A stretch of DNA of 64,000 bases. Source: Prolixibacteraceae bacterium. GTDB lineage: Bacteria > Bacteroidota > Bacteroidia > Bacteroidales > Prolixibacteraceae. The position numbers and the translations under genes were made by a program. Below the pieces are notes generated by a model. The model was not told the DNA's origin. It was given only the letters and a program-made list of their open reading frames with translations, and did not search any database. The stretch lies in contig JAQUIJ010000003.1 of assembly GCA_028683385.1 (NCBI GenBank), positions 1-64,000 on the forward strand, read 5' to 3'. Of the stretch, positions 17,955-25,105 are shown piece after piece. Positions within the stretch are counted from its first letter, which is position 1; each line of letters begins with the position of its first letter.

Positions 17955-19268
17955 TCAGTTTTCCTTTATCAATGTTGAAATCGCATAAAGTGGAACAATT
18001 TCGATGTTTCCATCTCGTCCAAAATTTTCAAGGGAACAACGAATTCCCCGGATTAGGTTCTTCTCCTTCATGAACAGGCGCATGCTTTGCATTTTTCCGC
18101 TATAGCCCGACTTGATTTCGACAGGCACAATAGAACTGCCTTGGCGGATGACGTAATCGACCTCAGCATTGCTGCTTCTTTCCTGACGATGCCAATAGAA
18201 CAACTGTGGCTTTTCTAAAAACGACGATGCCTTGATCAGTTCCAATCCGGCATAAATTTCGGCCAGATTTCCCTTGTTCACCATGTCCATTTCTTCAACT
18301 ACCAGATACTCGCGAATATTCAGCCCCAGAATGTGTTGAAATATTCCGGTATCGTATAACAAAACCTTGAACTTCTTCGAATCGATCTGAGCGCCAAGCG
18401 GAAACCCATTGGCCGAAGTGTGATAAACCGGATAAGCCAGTCCGGCCTTTATTAGTAATTCGAGCGTTTCCTTTACCTGAGGTAGGCTTGCCTTTGCCAT
18501 TACGTTCGAATACACAAACTTGGCTCCGGCTTGCTCAACAATACTGGCAAATACTTCGCGGATGCGGCTTTCAGGAACCCGCTTGTGGTACTTCGAAAAA
18601 TCATCACGAATCGACAAAGCCAAATCGCTCAAAACATTCAATGCATCGTACAAGCTCTTGTTTTCGGCTAGTTGCCGCACCACTTCGGGCATTCCTCCGG
18701 TTAACAGAAACTTCCTGAAGTATTCGGTCAGTTTCTCGTGAAACACAGGGTTCATTGGTTGGTCGGGAGAAGCATTCCTGATCATTTCAACATACTGATC
18801 CATTTGGTTGGCCATCAGGAACTCATTAAACGACATCGGGTACATAAACATCGAACGGATACGGCCAACGCCAAACGAAGGAAGTTCAGCTAAGGCAAAT
18901 TCGAGCAACGAACCTGCTGCAATTACATGCAAGCCAGGCATATTCTCATAAAAGAATCTTAGCGCCGAAATAGCACGGGGACAAGCTTGAATCTCATCAA
19001 AAAACAGAAGTGTTTCGTTTTCAAGAATCGGCTTTCCGTAAAAGGCTGATAGTTCCTGACAAATGCGGTTTGGATCAAGATTTTGATTGAAAAACGGGCA
19101 AACATCAGAGTCAATCTCGAAGTTTACTTCAATATAATTAGCAAAAGTCTTTCCAAGTTCTCTTACCGTAAAAGTCTTACCAACCTGACGGGCTCCACGC
19201 AACAAAAGAACTTTCCTTTCGGCTGATTCCTTCCAATTGAGTAATTGATTAAAGATTATTCGCTTCAT
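17955..19268 (-). CDS. AAA ATPase with DUF4143 domain
   Basis: 437 residues. The N-terminal AAA_14 domain has Walker A in RGARQVGKTFTV (about 25-36) and Walker B LLFFDEIQAC near 90; sensor-like AAGSLLEFAL follows. The C-terminal DUF4143 part (from about 220) includes SYSNVMAKASLP-like and YHTSANGFPLGAQ regions and ends in a PD-(D/E)XK-like stretch EVDYVIRQ...VPVEIKSG. The family is large and patchily spread in Bacteroidetes; its role is not settled. Three phased 16-nt repeats lie immediately upstream, where its promoter should be. No obvious partner gene. Confidence 0.85.
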   Translation of the reverse strand: MKRIIFNQLLNWKESAERKVLLLRGARQVGKTFTVRELGKTFANYIEVNFEIDSDVCPFFNQNLDPNRICQELSAFYGKPILENETLLFFDEIQACPRAISALRFFYENMPGLHVIAAGSLLEFALAELPSFGVGRIRSMFMYPMSFNEFLMANQMDQYVEMIRNASPDQPMNPVFHEKLTEYFRKFLLTGGMPEVVRQLAENKSLYDALNVLSDLALSIRDDFSKYHKRVPESRIREVFASIVEQAGAKFVYSNVMAKASLPQVKETLELLIKAGLAYPVYHTSANGFPLGAQIDSKKFKVLLYDTGIFQHILGLNIREYLVVEEMDMVNKGNLAEIYAGLELIKASSFLEKPQLFYWHRQERSSNAEVDYVIRQGSSIVPVEIKSGYSGKMQSMRLFMKEKNLIRGIRCSLENFGRDGNIEIVPLYAISTLIKEN

Positions 19269-19300
19269 TGCCTTTTATTTGATGATTATCAATTTTATAA

Positions 19301-19382
19301 CAAAAAGTCAAGGCAAATTTACATCAAAAATACCAAAAAGTCAAGGCAAGTTTTAGGTATAAATCACAAAAAGTCAAGGCAA
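19301..19382. repeat. Three 16-nt direct repeats with exact 33-bp period
   Basis: CAAAAAGTCAAGGCAA occurs at 19301-19316, 19334-19349 and 19367-19382. The 33-bp step is about three helical turns, so all copies face the same side of DNA. They lie 33 bp upstream of the DUF4143 ATPase start and reach into the space before the HAD gene stop. Read toward the ATPase gene, the unit is TTGCCTTGACTTTTTG. This suits a cooperative operator, or repeated promoter elements; both are inference. Confidence 0.7.
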
Positions 19383-19392
19383 GTTGTTGCGA

Positions 19393-20022
19393 CTATAAAT
19401 ATTCCTGAAATATTTCTTCAACTTTTTGTCCGGGTTCAAGCCAAAATCCTTTGAGTCCTGAAGCTATTGCACTTTCCACATTCAGTAACGAATCATCAAT
19501 AAATAGTGATTCTGCCGGATTGATTCCCGAAAGCCTGATAATTTCCTGGTAGGCATTGGACGATGGTTTACGGTAGCCTATTTCGTTTGAATAGAAATCC
19601 TTATTGAAAAGTGTAGAAACTTCAAATCCGTGTTGGTTCCTGAAATTGGAATGAAATTTCTCAACATGGATGGCGTTGGTATTGCTGAAAAGGTAGATTT
19701 TGAAGTCTTTCCGTAGATTTTTTAGCAATTTAACCCTGATTGGCGGAAAATCGAGCAACATGGCTGTCCATGCGTCATCAATTTCCTGAAAAGAAACTTG
19801 AGTTGGGAGCAATTCGAGAACTCCCTGGCGGAATTCATCTGAAGTAATTTTGCCTTGTTCCATCAGATAAAATATTTCATGGTCATATGACAAGCCTTTA
19901 TCGCCAACCAATTGTTCCATCCCAAGATTTCCGAACGCATCAATCGTTTTTTTCGGATCAATATTCAGCAAGACACCACCAAGGTCAAAAATGATATTCC
20001 TAATCCCATTCAACATTTCCAT
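19393..20022 (-). CDS. HAD-superfamily phosphatase
   Basis: About 209 residues from the ATG at 20022 (the frame also opens at a TTG three codons earlier). HAD motifs: IIFDLGGVLLNID (motif I, with Gly in place of the second Asp, usual for YihX-like members), YLFSNTNAIH (motif II), and LFIDDSLLNVESA (motif IV). The cap is small and helical. YihX-like enzymes dephosphorylate sugar phosphates such as glucose-1-phosphate; the substrate here cannot be told. It is divergent from the mtnA operon, whose -7 box lies about 95 bp away. Confidence 0.85.
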   Translation of the reverse strand: MEMLNGIRNIIFDLGGVLLNIDPKKTIDAFGNLGMEQLVGDKGLSYDHEIFYLMEQGKITSDEFRQGVLELLPTQVSFQEIDDAWTAMLLDFPPIRVKLLKNLRKDFKIYLFSNTNAIHVEKFHSNFRNQHGFEVSTLFNKDFYSNEIGYRKPSSNAYQEIIRLSGINPAESLFIDDSLLNVESAIASGLKGFWLEPGQKVEEIFQEYL

Positions 20023-20115
20023 AACTTTCAATTTTCGAGTTCACAAAAGTCAGAAAAAATCTGGGAATTCAAAGTCAGATTGATGATCCTATCTTTTTTA
20101 AAACATCTGATCTCT

Positions 20116-20123
20116 TATCTTTG
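20116..20123 (+). promoter_or_regulatory. Putative -7 box of the mtn operon promoter
   Basis: TATCTTTG fits TAnnTTTG and lies 25 bp before the mtnA ATG, giving a short leader. It also overlaps the alternative upstream start of the frame, which it therefore argues against. Confidence 0.5.
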
Positions 20124-20147
20124 AGGAGGCAATCAATAGATATAATC

Positions 20148-21248
20148 ATGGGAAACCCACAAACGATTTGGTATAACAAAGAGAAGAATTTAGTCGAAAC
20201 CATTGATCAGCGATTCCTGCCATTTCAGAATCTGGTTGTTGAAATCGGATCTTTGGATGAGGCACGGTTTGCAATCACCGATATGATTGTACGCGGTGCA
20301 CCGTTGATTGGAGTTACCGCTGCTTACGGAATGTATTTGGCTGCCCGAGATTATTCAGGGGATGATTTCTATTTTGAAATGCAACGAGCCGCCGATTGGT
20401 TAAAATCATCGAGGCCAACAGCCGTGAATCTGGCATTTGCGGTCAATGAGGCGCTTTCTGTGATTTCAGATCAAAGGACAGTTTCAGAAAACATACAATT
20501 GCTATTTGATTATTCTGAAAACCTGAAGCAACGCGAAATTGGATTTAGCAAAAACATTGGCATTCACGGATTGGAACTGATCAAAGCGATCAGTAAAAAT
20601 AAAATGGGTGAACCGGTTCAAATTCTGACTCATTGTAATGCGGGACGGTTGGCCTGCGTGGAATTAGGAACAGCGACAGCACCGATTTACCTGGCTCATG
20701 AAGCTGGTATTCCGATTCATGTTTGGGTTGATGAAACTCGTCCGCGAAATCAGGGTGCTCGGTTAACTGCCTGGGAATTGGGCGAAGCGGAAATACCACA
20801 TACCATTATTCCGGATAATGCCGGCGGACATTTGATGCAGCACCAAATAGTTGATTTGGTAATCGTTGGCAGCGACCGCACTACCTTGAACGGAGATGTG
20901 GCCAACAAGATTGGTACTTACCTGAAAGCTCTGGCAGCAGCCGACAATTGTGTGCCGTTTTATGCAGCGTTGCCTTCAACAACAATCGATTGGAACCTGA
21001 ACGATGGAGTGGCGGAAATCCCAATTGAACAGCGCGATGGCCGCGAAGTTTGGATGATGGAAGGAATGCTAAATAATGAAGTGCATGAATTCAGGATACT
21101 TCCGGAGAAAAGCCCGGTTGCCAATTATGGGTTCGATGTAACGCCTGCCCGGTTAGTTACTGGTTTAATTACAGAGCGGGGAGTCTGTAAAGCAACAATG
21201 GAAGGCATCTTGGAACTTTTTCCTGAAAGGAGTCTGAACAATGACTGA
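20148..21248 (+). CDS. mtnA: S-methyl-5-thioribose-1-phosphate isomerase
   Basis: 366 residues from ATG 20148 (protein MGNPQTIWYN...). Isomerises the 1-phosphate of methylthioribose (or 5-deoxyribose) to the ribulose form. Family landmarks: MIVRGAPLIGVTAAYG, THCNAGRLA with the catalytic Cys, ETRPRNQGARLTAWEL, and VGSDRTTLNGDVANKIGTY with the catalytic Asp. It overlaps the next gene by 8 bp (shared ATGACTGA) and is the first gene of a three-gene operon. The substrate would come from the phosphorylase encoded third, so no kinase is required. Confidence 0.95.
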   Translation: MGNPQTIWYNKEKNLVETIDQRFLPFQNLVVEIGSLDEARFAITDMIVRGAPLIGVTAAYGMYLAARDYSGDDFYFEMQRAADWLKSSRPTAVNLAFAVNEALSVISDQRTVSENIQLLFDYSENLKQREIGFSKNIGIHGLELIKAISKNKMGEPVQILTHCNAGRLACVELGTATAPIYLAHEAGIPIHVWVDETRPRNQGARLTAWELGEAEIPHTIIPDNAGGHLMQHQIVDLVIVGSDRTTLNGDVANKIGTYLKALAAADNCVPFYAALPSTTIDWNLNDGVAEIPIEQRDGREVWMMEGMLNNEVHEFRILPEKSPVANYGFDVTPARLVTGLITERGVCKATMEGILELFPERSLNND

Positions 21249-21849
21249 AGGATACATCAAGTTTCAATGTAATTGGGAGGCTGAAGAAATTCATTTTCCG
21301 GAAGAATTGTTTTTATCGTTGGAAAAAGAGCGGTCAATGCTATATCAATTGAGTTTGATTGGAATGTATCCGGATGGAATTGGATTCGGAAATATTTCTG
21401 TTCGAACGGAAGGAGGTTCATTTCTGATTACTGGCAGTGCAACCGGCCAATTCCCGACGCTCAATCAATCACATTATTCAATGGTTTCTGAATCGGATTT
21501 TGAGCATAATTCTATTTCGTGCAAAGGCTTGACCAAAGCATCAGCCGAAAGTCTGACTCATGCCGCTGTTTACAAAGCTCTTTCCGAAGTTGGCGCTGTT
21601 GTTCATGTTCATTGTCTTTGGCTGTGGGAAAAGCTACTAAATAATTACCCAACCACTTCCGGAGAAATTGAGTACGGAACTCCGGAAATGGCTTTAGCGG
21701 TTCAGTCGTTGGCAGCCAAAATGGGAATGAGTGACGAAAATATCATCATCATGGGCGGTCATCGGGAGGGAATTCTGGCTTTCGGCAAAAATCTGGAAGA
21801 AGCGACACTACAAATTATCAATCTTTATAATCGTTATCGAAATGACTAA
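21241..21849 (+). CDS. Class II aldolase/adducin-family protein of the mtn operon
   Basis: 202 residues. Zinc-dependent family that includes fuculose-1-P aldolase and MtnB dehydratase. Visible: phosphate-site GNISVR and ITGSATGQ, catalytic Glu in SAESLTHAAVY, zinc histidines in VVHVHCLW and a third in GGHREGILAFG. These do not separate a methylthioribulose-1-P dehydratase (MtnB) from an Ald2/DrdA-type aldolase that splits the same substrate to dihydroxyacetone phosphate and an aldehyde. Because mtnC/D-type genes are not in this window, the aldolase reading is attractive. Overlaps mtnA by 8 bp and mtnP by 8 bp, so translation is probably coupled. Confidence 0.85.
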   Translation: MTEGYIKFQCNWEAEEIHFPEELFLSLEKERSMLYQLSLIGMYPDGIGFGNISVRTEGGSFLITGSATGQFPTLNQSHYSMVSESDFEHNSISCKGLTKASAESLTHAAVYKALSEVGAVVHVHCLWLWEKLLNNYPTTSGEIEYGTPEMALAVQSLAAKMGMSDENIIIMGGHREGILAFGKNLEEATLQIINLYNRYRND

Positions 21850-22588
21850 AATTGCCATCATTGGCGGCTCCGGATTGGAAAATCCTGCCATTCTGAAAAA
21901 TGCAACTGAGCTAAAAGTGGACACACCCTACGGATCAACAACGTCCGATTTTAAGTGTGGAGTAATTAACGGACAAGAGGTTGTGATTCTTTCCAGGCAT
22001 GGACGCCAGCATACGATTCCGCCAACCCAGGTAAATAACCGGGCAAATGTTTGGGCCATTCGCGAAATTGGGTGTACACACATTGTGGCAACAACAGCCT
22101 GTGGAAGTTTACGTCAGGAAATTGGTCGTGGCGATTTTGTAGTACTCGATCAGTTCATCGATTTCACCCGGCACCGGGCAGTGACTTTCTTTGAATCGTT
22201 CGAACCACGCGAAATGAAACATACGCCAATGGCCGATCCGTTCGACAGTTATCTCAGGTCAAAAATCATTGAAACTGCAAAGGAGCTAAATATGAAGATT
22301 TTTGAAAATGGAACAGTGGTTACCATTGAAGGTCCTCGGTTCTCGACACGTGCCGAATCGAATATGTTTCGGTTGTGGGGAGCTGATGTAATCAATATGT
22401 CGACTGCTCCTGAAGCTATTTTAGCCAATGAACTTGGAATTCCGTATGCAGCTATCGCCATGAGTACCGATTACGACTGTTGGAAAACCGATGAGGCTCC
22501 GGTAACCTGGGGTGATGTTTTGAAAGTTTTCAATGAAAATGTAAGTCATGTAATTGATCTGCTTATTCATACGATTGGGAAAATATAA
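21842..22588 (+). CDS. mtnP: S-methyl-5'-thioadenosine phosphorylase
   Basis: 248 residues from the ATG at 21842; a longer open frame upstream only overlaps the aldolase gene. Phosphorolyses methylthioadenosine (and likely 5'-deoxyadenosine) to adenine and the pentose 1-phosphate. PNP/MTAP signatures: IGGSGLENPAI, RHGRQHTIPPTQVNNRAN, TIEGPRFSTRAES, and INMSTAPEAILANELGIPY followed by STDYDCWK. The TDYDCWK element is typical of human-type MTAP rather than bacterial MTA/SAH nucleosidase. Last gene of the operon; its terminator is not immediately adjacent. Confidence 0.93.
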   Translation: MTKIAIIGGSGLENPAILKNATELKVDTPYGSTTSDFKCGVINGQEVVILSRHGRQHTIPPTQVNNRANVWAIREIGCTHIVATTACGSLRQEIGRGDFVVLDQFIDFTRHRAVTFFESFEPREMKHTPMADPFDSYLRSKIIETAKELNMKIFENGTVVTIEGPRFSTRAESNMFRLWGADVINMSTAPEAILANELGIPYAAIAMSTDYDCWKTDEAPVTWGDVLKVFNENVSHVIDLLIHTIGKI

Positions 22589-22792
22589 ACCGAGATTCGC
22601 AGGATTAAAAATTACTTTCTCTTTGTAATTTTAAGTGCGATCTGAAGATTGTTTGGCACATGTTTTGTAAAAAACTGAAACATATAAGTTGTCTCAAAGC
22701 CATGAACAATTTTATTAAGTAGATCGGTCAATTATAAGGTTAAAAGAGAAGAGGTTTAAAATAGATTGACTTGATTTCATACATCAAAGTTG

Positions 22793-22828
22793 GAGGCCAT
22801 TCCTGAATTTCAGGAGTGGCTTTTTCAT
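22793..22828 (+). terminator. Terminator downstream of the mtn operon
   Basis: 11-bp stem GCCATTCCTGA / TCAGGAGTGGC with three-base loop, then TTTTTCATTT on the plus strand. Confidence 0.75.
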
Positions 22829-22860
22829 TTCTACATCAAAATATAGAATCTCGCTGAAAT

Positions 22861-22883
22861 AAAAAAAGCTCCTTTTGGAGCTT
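22861..22883 (-). terminator. Terminator of the HU-SPOR gene
   Basis: Stem AAAGCTCC / GGAGCTTT with a short loop; T-run on the minus strand directly after the stop codon of the gene. Confidence 0.75.
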
Positions 22884-22890
22884 TCAGATA

Positions 22891-23805
22891 TTATGGGTTT
22901 ACGTGGATCCAGACACCGGATGCGGGATTTTTAGATAACAAGGAATTTAACTCCTTCTGAGCTTCATCCATTGTCGAAAATCCTTTCATAGCAACTCGGT
23001 TCAAACCTTTGAATACACCCAGGTTTTGTCCGTTGTATCCTTGCTCTTTAAGTTGCTGAATGTATTTATCGGCATTTTCTTCGCTTTTGAAGCTTCCACC
23101 AATGATAAAATATTTTAATTGTTCAGTCTCTGGGACAGTTACATTAAAGGAATTTTCAGTCGAATTCTGTTCCGGAGTTTGTATTGGCGCAGCCGGGGTA
23201 CTTTGCATCAGTGTTTCCCACATTCCCATATCCGATTTGGAAAGATACTCATTGTTCTTTTTCATCGGAATGAGTGCCATCGCAATCAATAAAGGAATAG
23301 CGATAGCGAGTTTCTTTAACTTGCGCTGCTGAAAAATAACGGGAACGGGTTCACGGTATTCAACCTTAATGGCAGGCTTGGGCATTTGCCGCTGGTAGAG
23401 TTTTTCGTAAGAGAAATTTTGTAGTCCGTACGATTCCACCAACAGGTTTTGTTTCAGTTGAGGTTCGAATTGCAAGTTTTCTCTTGAATCGTAATGCAAA
23501 TAGCCAACACCGTCAAAATAGACATTGCGGTTTCTTTCCAGATTCAGCATGGTTTCTTCAACAAAACTGTCGAGCTTCTGTTTGGCATTGAAATAATCGA
23601 GACCTTCAGCTTCCGAAATGTAATTAATCAGCAATCCATCGTTGGAAATAAGCTTGTTGTTAAAAGCAATTTCTTTTGTGGGTGGGAAAAACTGATTGTT
23701 TTCGATCGTAGCCGGTTTGTAGTTGGCCACAAATCCACCGAATTCAGGAATGATTACACAATCATTCAAAAGCAAGAGTTCCTTTATGTATTGACTAATT
23801 TCCAC
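22891..23805 (-). CDS. HU-CCDC81-like and SPOR-domain membrane protein
   Basis: 304 residues, GTG start at 23805 (the upstream ATG is followed at once by a stop). Residues 1-60 and 60-130 resemble the paired bacterial CCDC81-type HU modules (DCVIIPEFGGFVANYKPA, then VEETMLNLERNRNVYFDGVG). A single membrane helix near 170-185 (KLAIAIPLLIAMALIPM) and a C-terminal SPOR domain (residues ~225-304, YFIIGGSFKSEENADKYIQQ) follow. SPOR domains bind denuded septal peptidoglycan, so a role at the division site is expected; the cytoplasmic HU part may contact DNA or protein. Function of the fusion is not established. Confidence 0.85.
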   Translation of the reverse strand: MEISQYIKELLLLNDCVIIPEFGGFVANYKPATIENNQFFPPTKEIAFNNKLISNDGLLINYISEAEGLDYFNAKQKLDSFVEETMLNLERNRNVYFDGVGYLHYDSRENLQFEPQLKQNLLVESYGLQNFSYEKLYQRQMPKPAIKVEYREPVPVIFQQRKLKKLAIAIPLLIAMALIPMKKNNEYLSKSDMGMWETLMQSTPAAPIQTPEQNSTENSFNVTVPETEQLKYFIIGGSFKSEENADKYIQQLKEQGYNGQNLGVFKGLNRVAMKGFSTMDEAQKELNSLLSKNPASGVWIHVNP

Positions 23806-23937
23806 GCTTTACATGTTTAATTAGTCAAAAGTAAGAAATTTAAGCATTGCTTCAAGGCAAAGTTTTCAACAGTTAAACTTTTGTTATGTAAAAAATCTTT
23901 ATCTCGCACTTTAAGATTAAGGAATCCAGATTATTCA

Positions 23938-23945
23938 TAAATTTG
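23938..23945 (+). promoter_or_regulatory. Putative -7 box of the galE promoter
   Basis: TAAATTTG, 27 bp before the galE ATG; matches TAnnTTTG. The -33 region is only weakly T-rich. Confidence 0.45.
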
Positions 23946-23972
23946 CGACTCATCTAAAATAAAGGTCATAAC

Positions 23973-24998
23973 ATGAAACAAATTTTAGTTACCGGTGGCA
24001 CCGGATACATTGGCTCGCATACGGTAGTTGAGTTGCAAAATGCAGGTTTTGAGGTAATTATTGTCGATAATCTTTCAAATTCGAGCATGGAATCATTGGA
24101 TGGTATTGAAAAGATTACCGGTATTCGTCCGATCTTCGAGCAGTTTGACTTGATTGAGAAAGATAAGGTCGAAGCCTTTTTTACTAAATATCCAAAGATT
24201 GAGGCAATCATTCATTTTGCTGCTTCAAAAGCAGTGGGCGAATCAGTTGACAAGCCTTTATTGTATTACCGAAATAACCTGGTTTCATTGATTAACCTGT
24301 TGGAATGCCAGATTAAATTCGGGGTTTCGAATATTGTTTTTTCATCGTCGTGCACGGTTTACGGTCAGCCCGATAAACTACCTGTTACCGAGCAAACTCC
24401 CCGAAAAGATGCCGAGTCGCCTTATGGAAATACCAAAAAGGTGAATGAAGATATTTTGTGCGATACCATTGTTGCAAATCCTCAGATTAAAGGGATTGCA
24501 CTTCGCTATTTCAATCCGGTAGGAGCTCATCCATCGGCTCATATTGGCGAACTTCCTGTAGGCGTGCCGGCAAATCTGGTTCCGTTTATTACTCAGTCGG
24601 CTGCAGGTTTACGTGGCGAGCTAAAGGTTTATGGCGACGACTACAACACGAGCGATGGCTCTGCAGTTCGCGATTATATCAATGTAGTCGACCTGGCTAA
24701 AGCACATGTCATTGCCGTAAATCGTCTGATTGAAAACAAAAACAAGCAAGGATACGAGATTTTTAATTTGGGAACTGGAAATGGTGTTTCCGTTCTTGAA
24801 GCAATTCATGCTTTCGAAAAGGCTTCAGGCATAAAACTGAATTACAAAATTGTTGGTCGTAGGGCTGGAGATATTGAAAAAATATGGGCCGATACCACTT
24901 TTGCCAACGAGGAATTGGGCTGGAAAGCTGAAACCGGATTGGAAGAAACCATGCTCTCGGCCTGGCTTTGGGAAAAAAGGGTTAGAGGAATTAAATAA
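23973..24998 (+). CDS. galE: UDP-glucose 4-epimerase
   Basis: 341 residues. Interconverts UDP-glucose and UDP-galactose (NAD-dependent, cytoplasm), feeding envelope polysaccharides. Extended SDR features: Rossmann GGTGYIGSH (8-16), catalytic SSSCTVYG and YxxxK in SPYGNTKK, YFNPVGAHPSAHIGE, and the conserved substrate segment SDGSAVRDYINVVDLA. Length matches the family. Stands alone, closed by a strong bidirectional hairpin shared with the S46 peptidase gene. Confidence 0.95.
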   Translation: MKQILVTGGTGYIGSHTVVELQNAGFEVIIVDNLSNSSMESLDGIEKITGIRPIFEQFDLIEKDKVEAFFTKYPKIEAIIHFAASKAVGESVDKPLLYYRNNLVSLINLLECQIKFGVSNIVFSSSCTVYGQPDKLPVTEQTPRKDAESPYGNTKKVNEDILCDTIVANPQIKGIALRYFNPVGAHPSAHIGELPVGVPANLVPFITQSAAGLRGELKVYGDDYNTSDGSAVRDYINVVDLAKAHVIAVNRLIENKNKQGYEIFNLGTGNGVSVLEAIHAFEKASGIKLNYKIVGRRAGDIEKIWADTTFANEELGWKAETGLEETMLSAWLWEKRVRGIK

Positions 24999-25011
24999 AC
25001 TACCCATCAAT

Positions 25012-25062
25012 AACACAACAAAAAAGGTTTGCCATTTGCGGGCAGACCTTTTTTGTTGTGTT
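25012..25062. terminator. Bidirectional terminator between galE and the S46 peptidase gene
   Basis: Long stem AACACAACAAAAAAGGT / ACCTTTTTTGTTGTGTT extended by TTGCC/GGCAG-like pairing. A/T tracts on both sides fit termination of both convergent genes. Confidence 0.8.
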
Positions 25063-25105
25063 ATATTTCCGAGGAAGTTTTGAATCTGAAATTCAGTAGT
25101 TATAG

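Larger units (their letters stand above)
22589..22890. other. Intergenic stretch between mtnP and the HU-SPOR gene
   Basis: 302 bp, no credible open reading frame. It contains two hairpins: 22793-22828 for the plus strand and 22861-22883 for the minus strand. The ~200 bp between mtnP and the first hairpin could be an mRNA tail or could hide a small RNA; I see no promoter that supports the latter. Confidence 0.5.

Noticed and set aside
19301-19382. Three regular repeats as a CRISPR array
   Set aside because: The repeat units are only 16 bp, the spacers 17 bp, there are just three copies and no cas genes are near. The spacers do not look unrelated enough either.
22589-22828. A small RNA gene after mtnP
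   Set aside because: A terminator exists but I see no promoter, so an mRNA tail is simpler.
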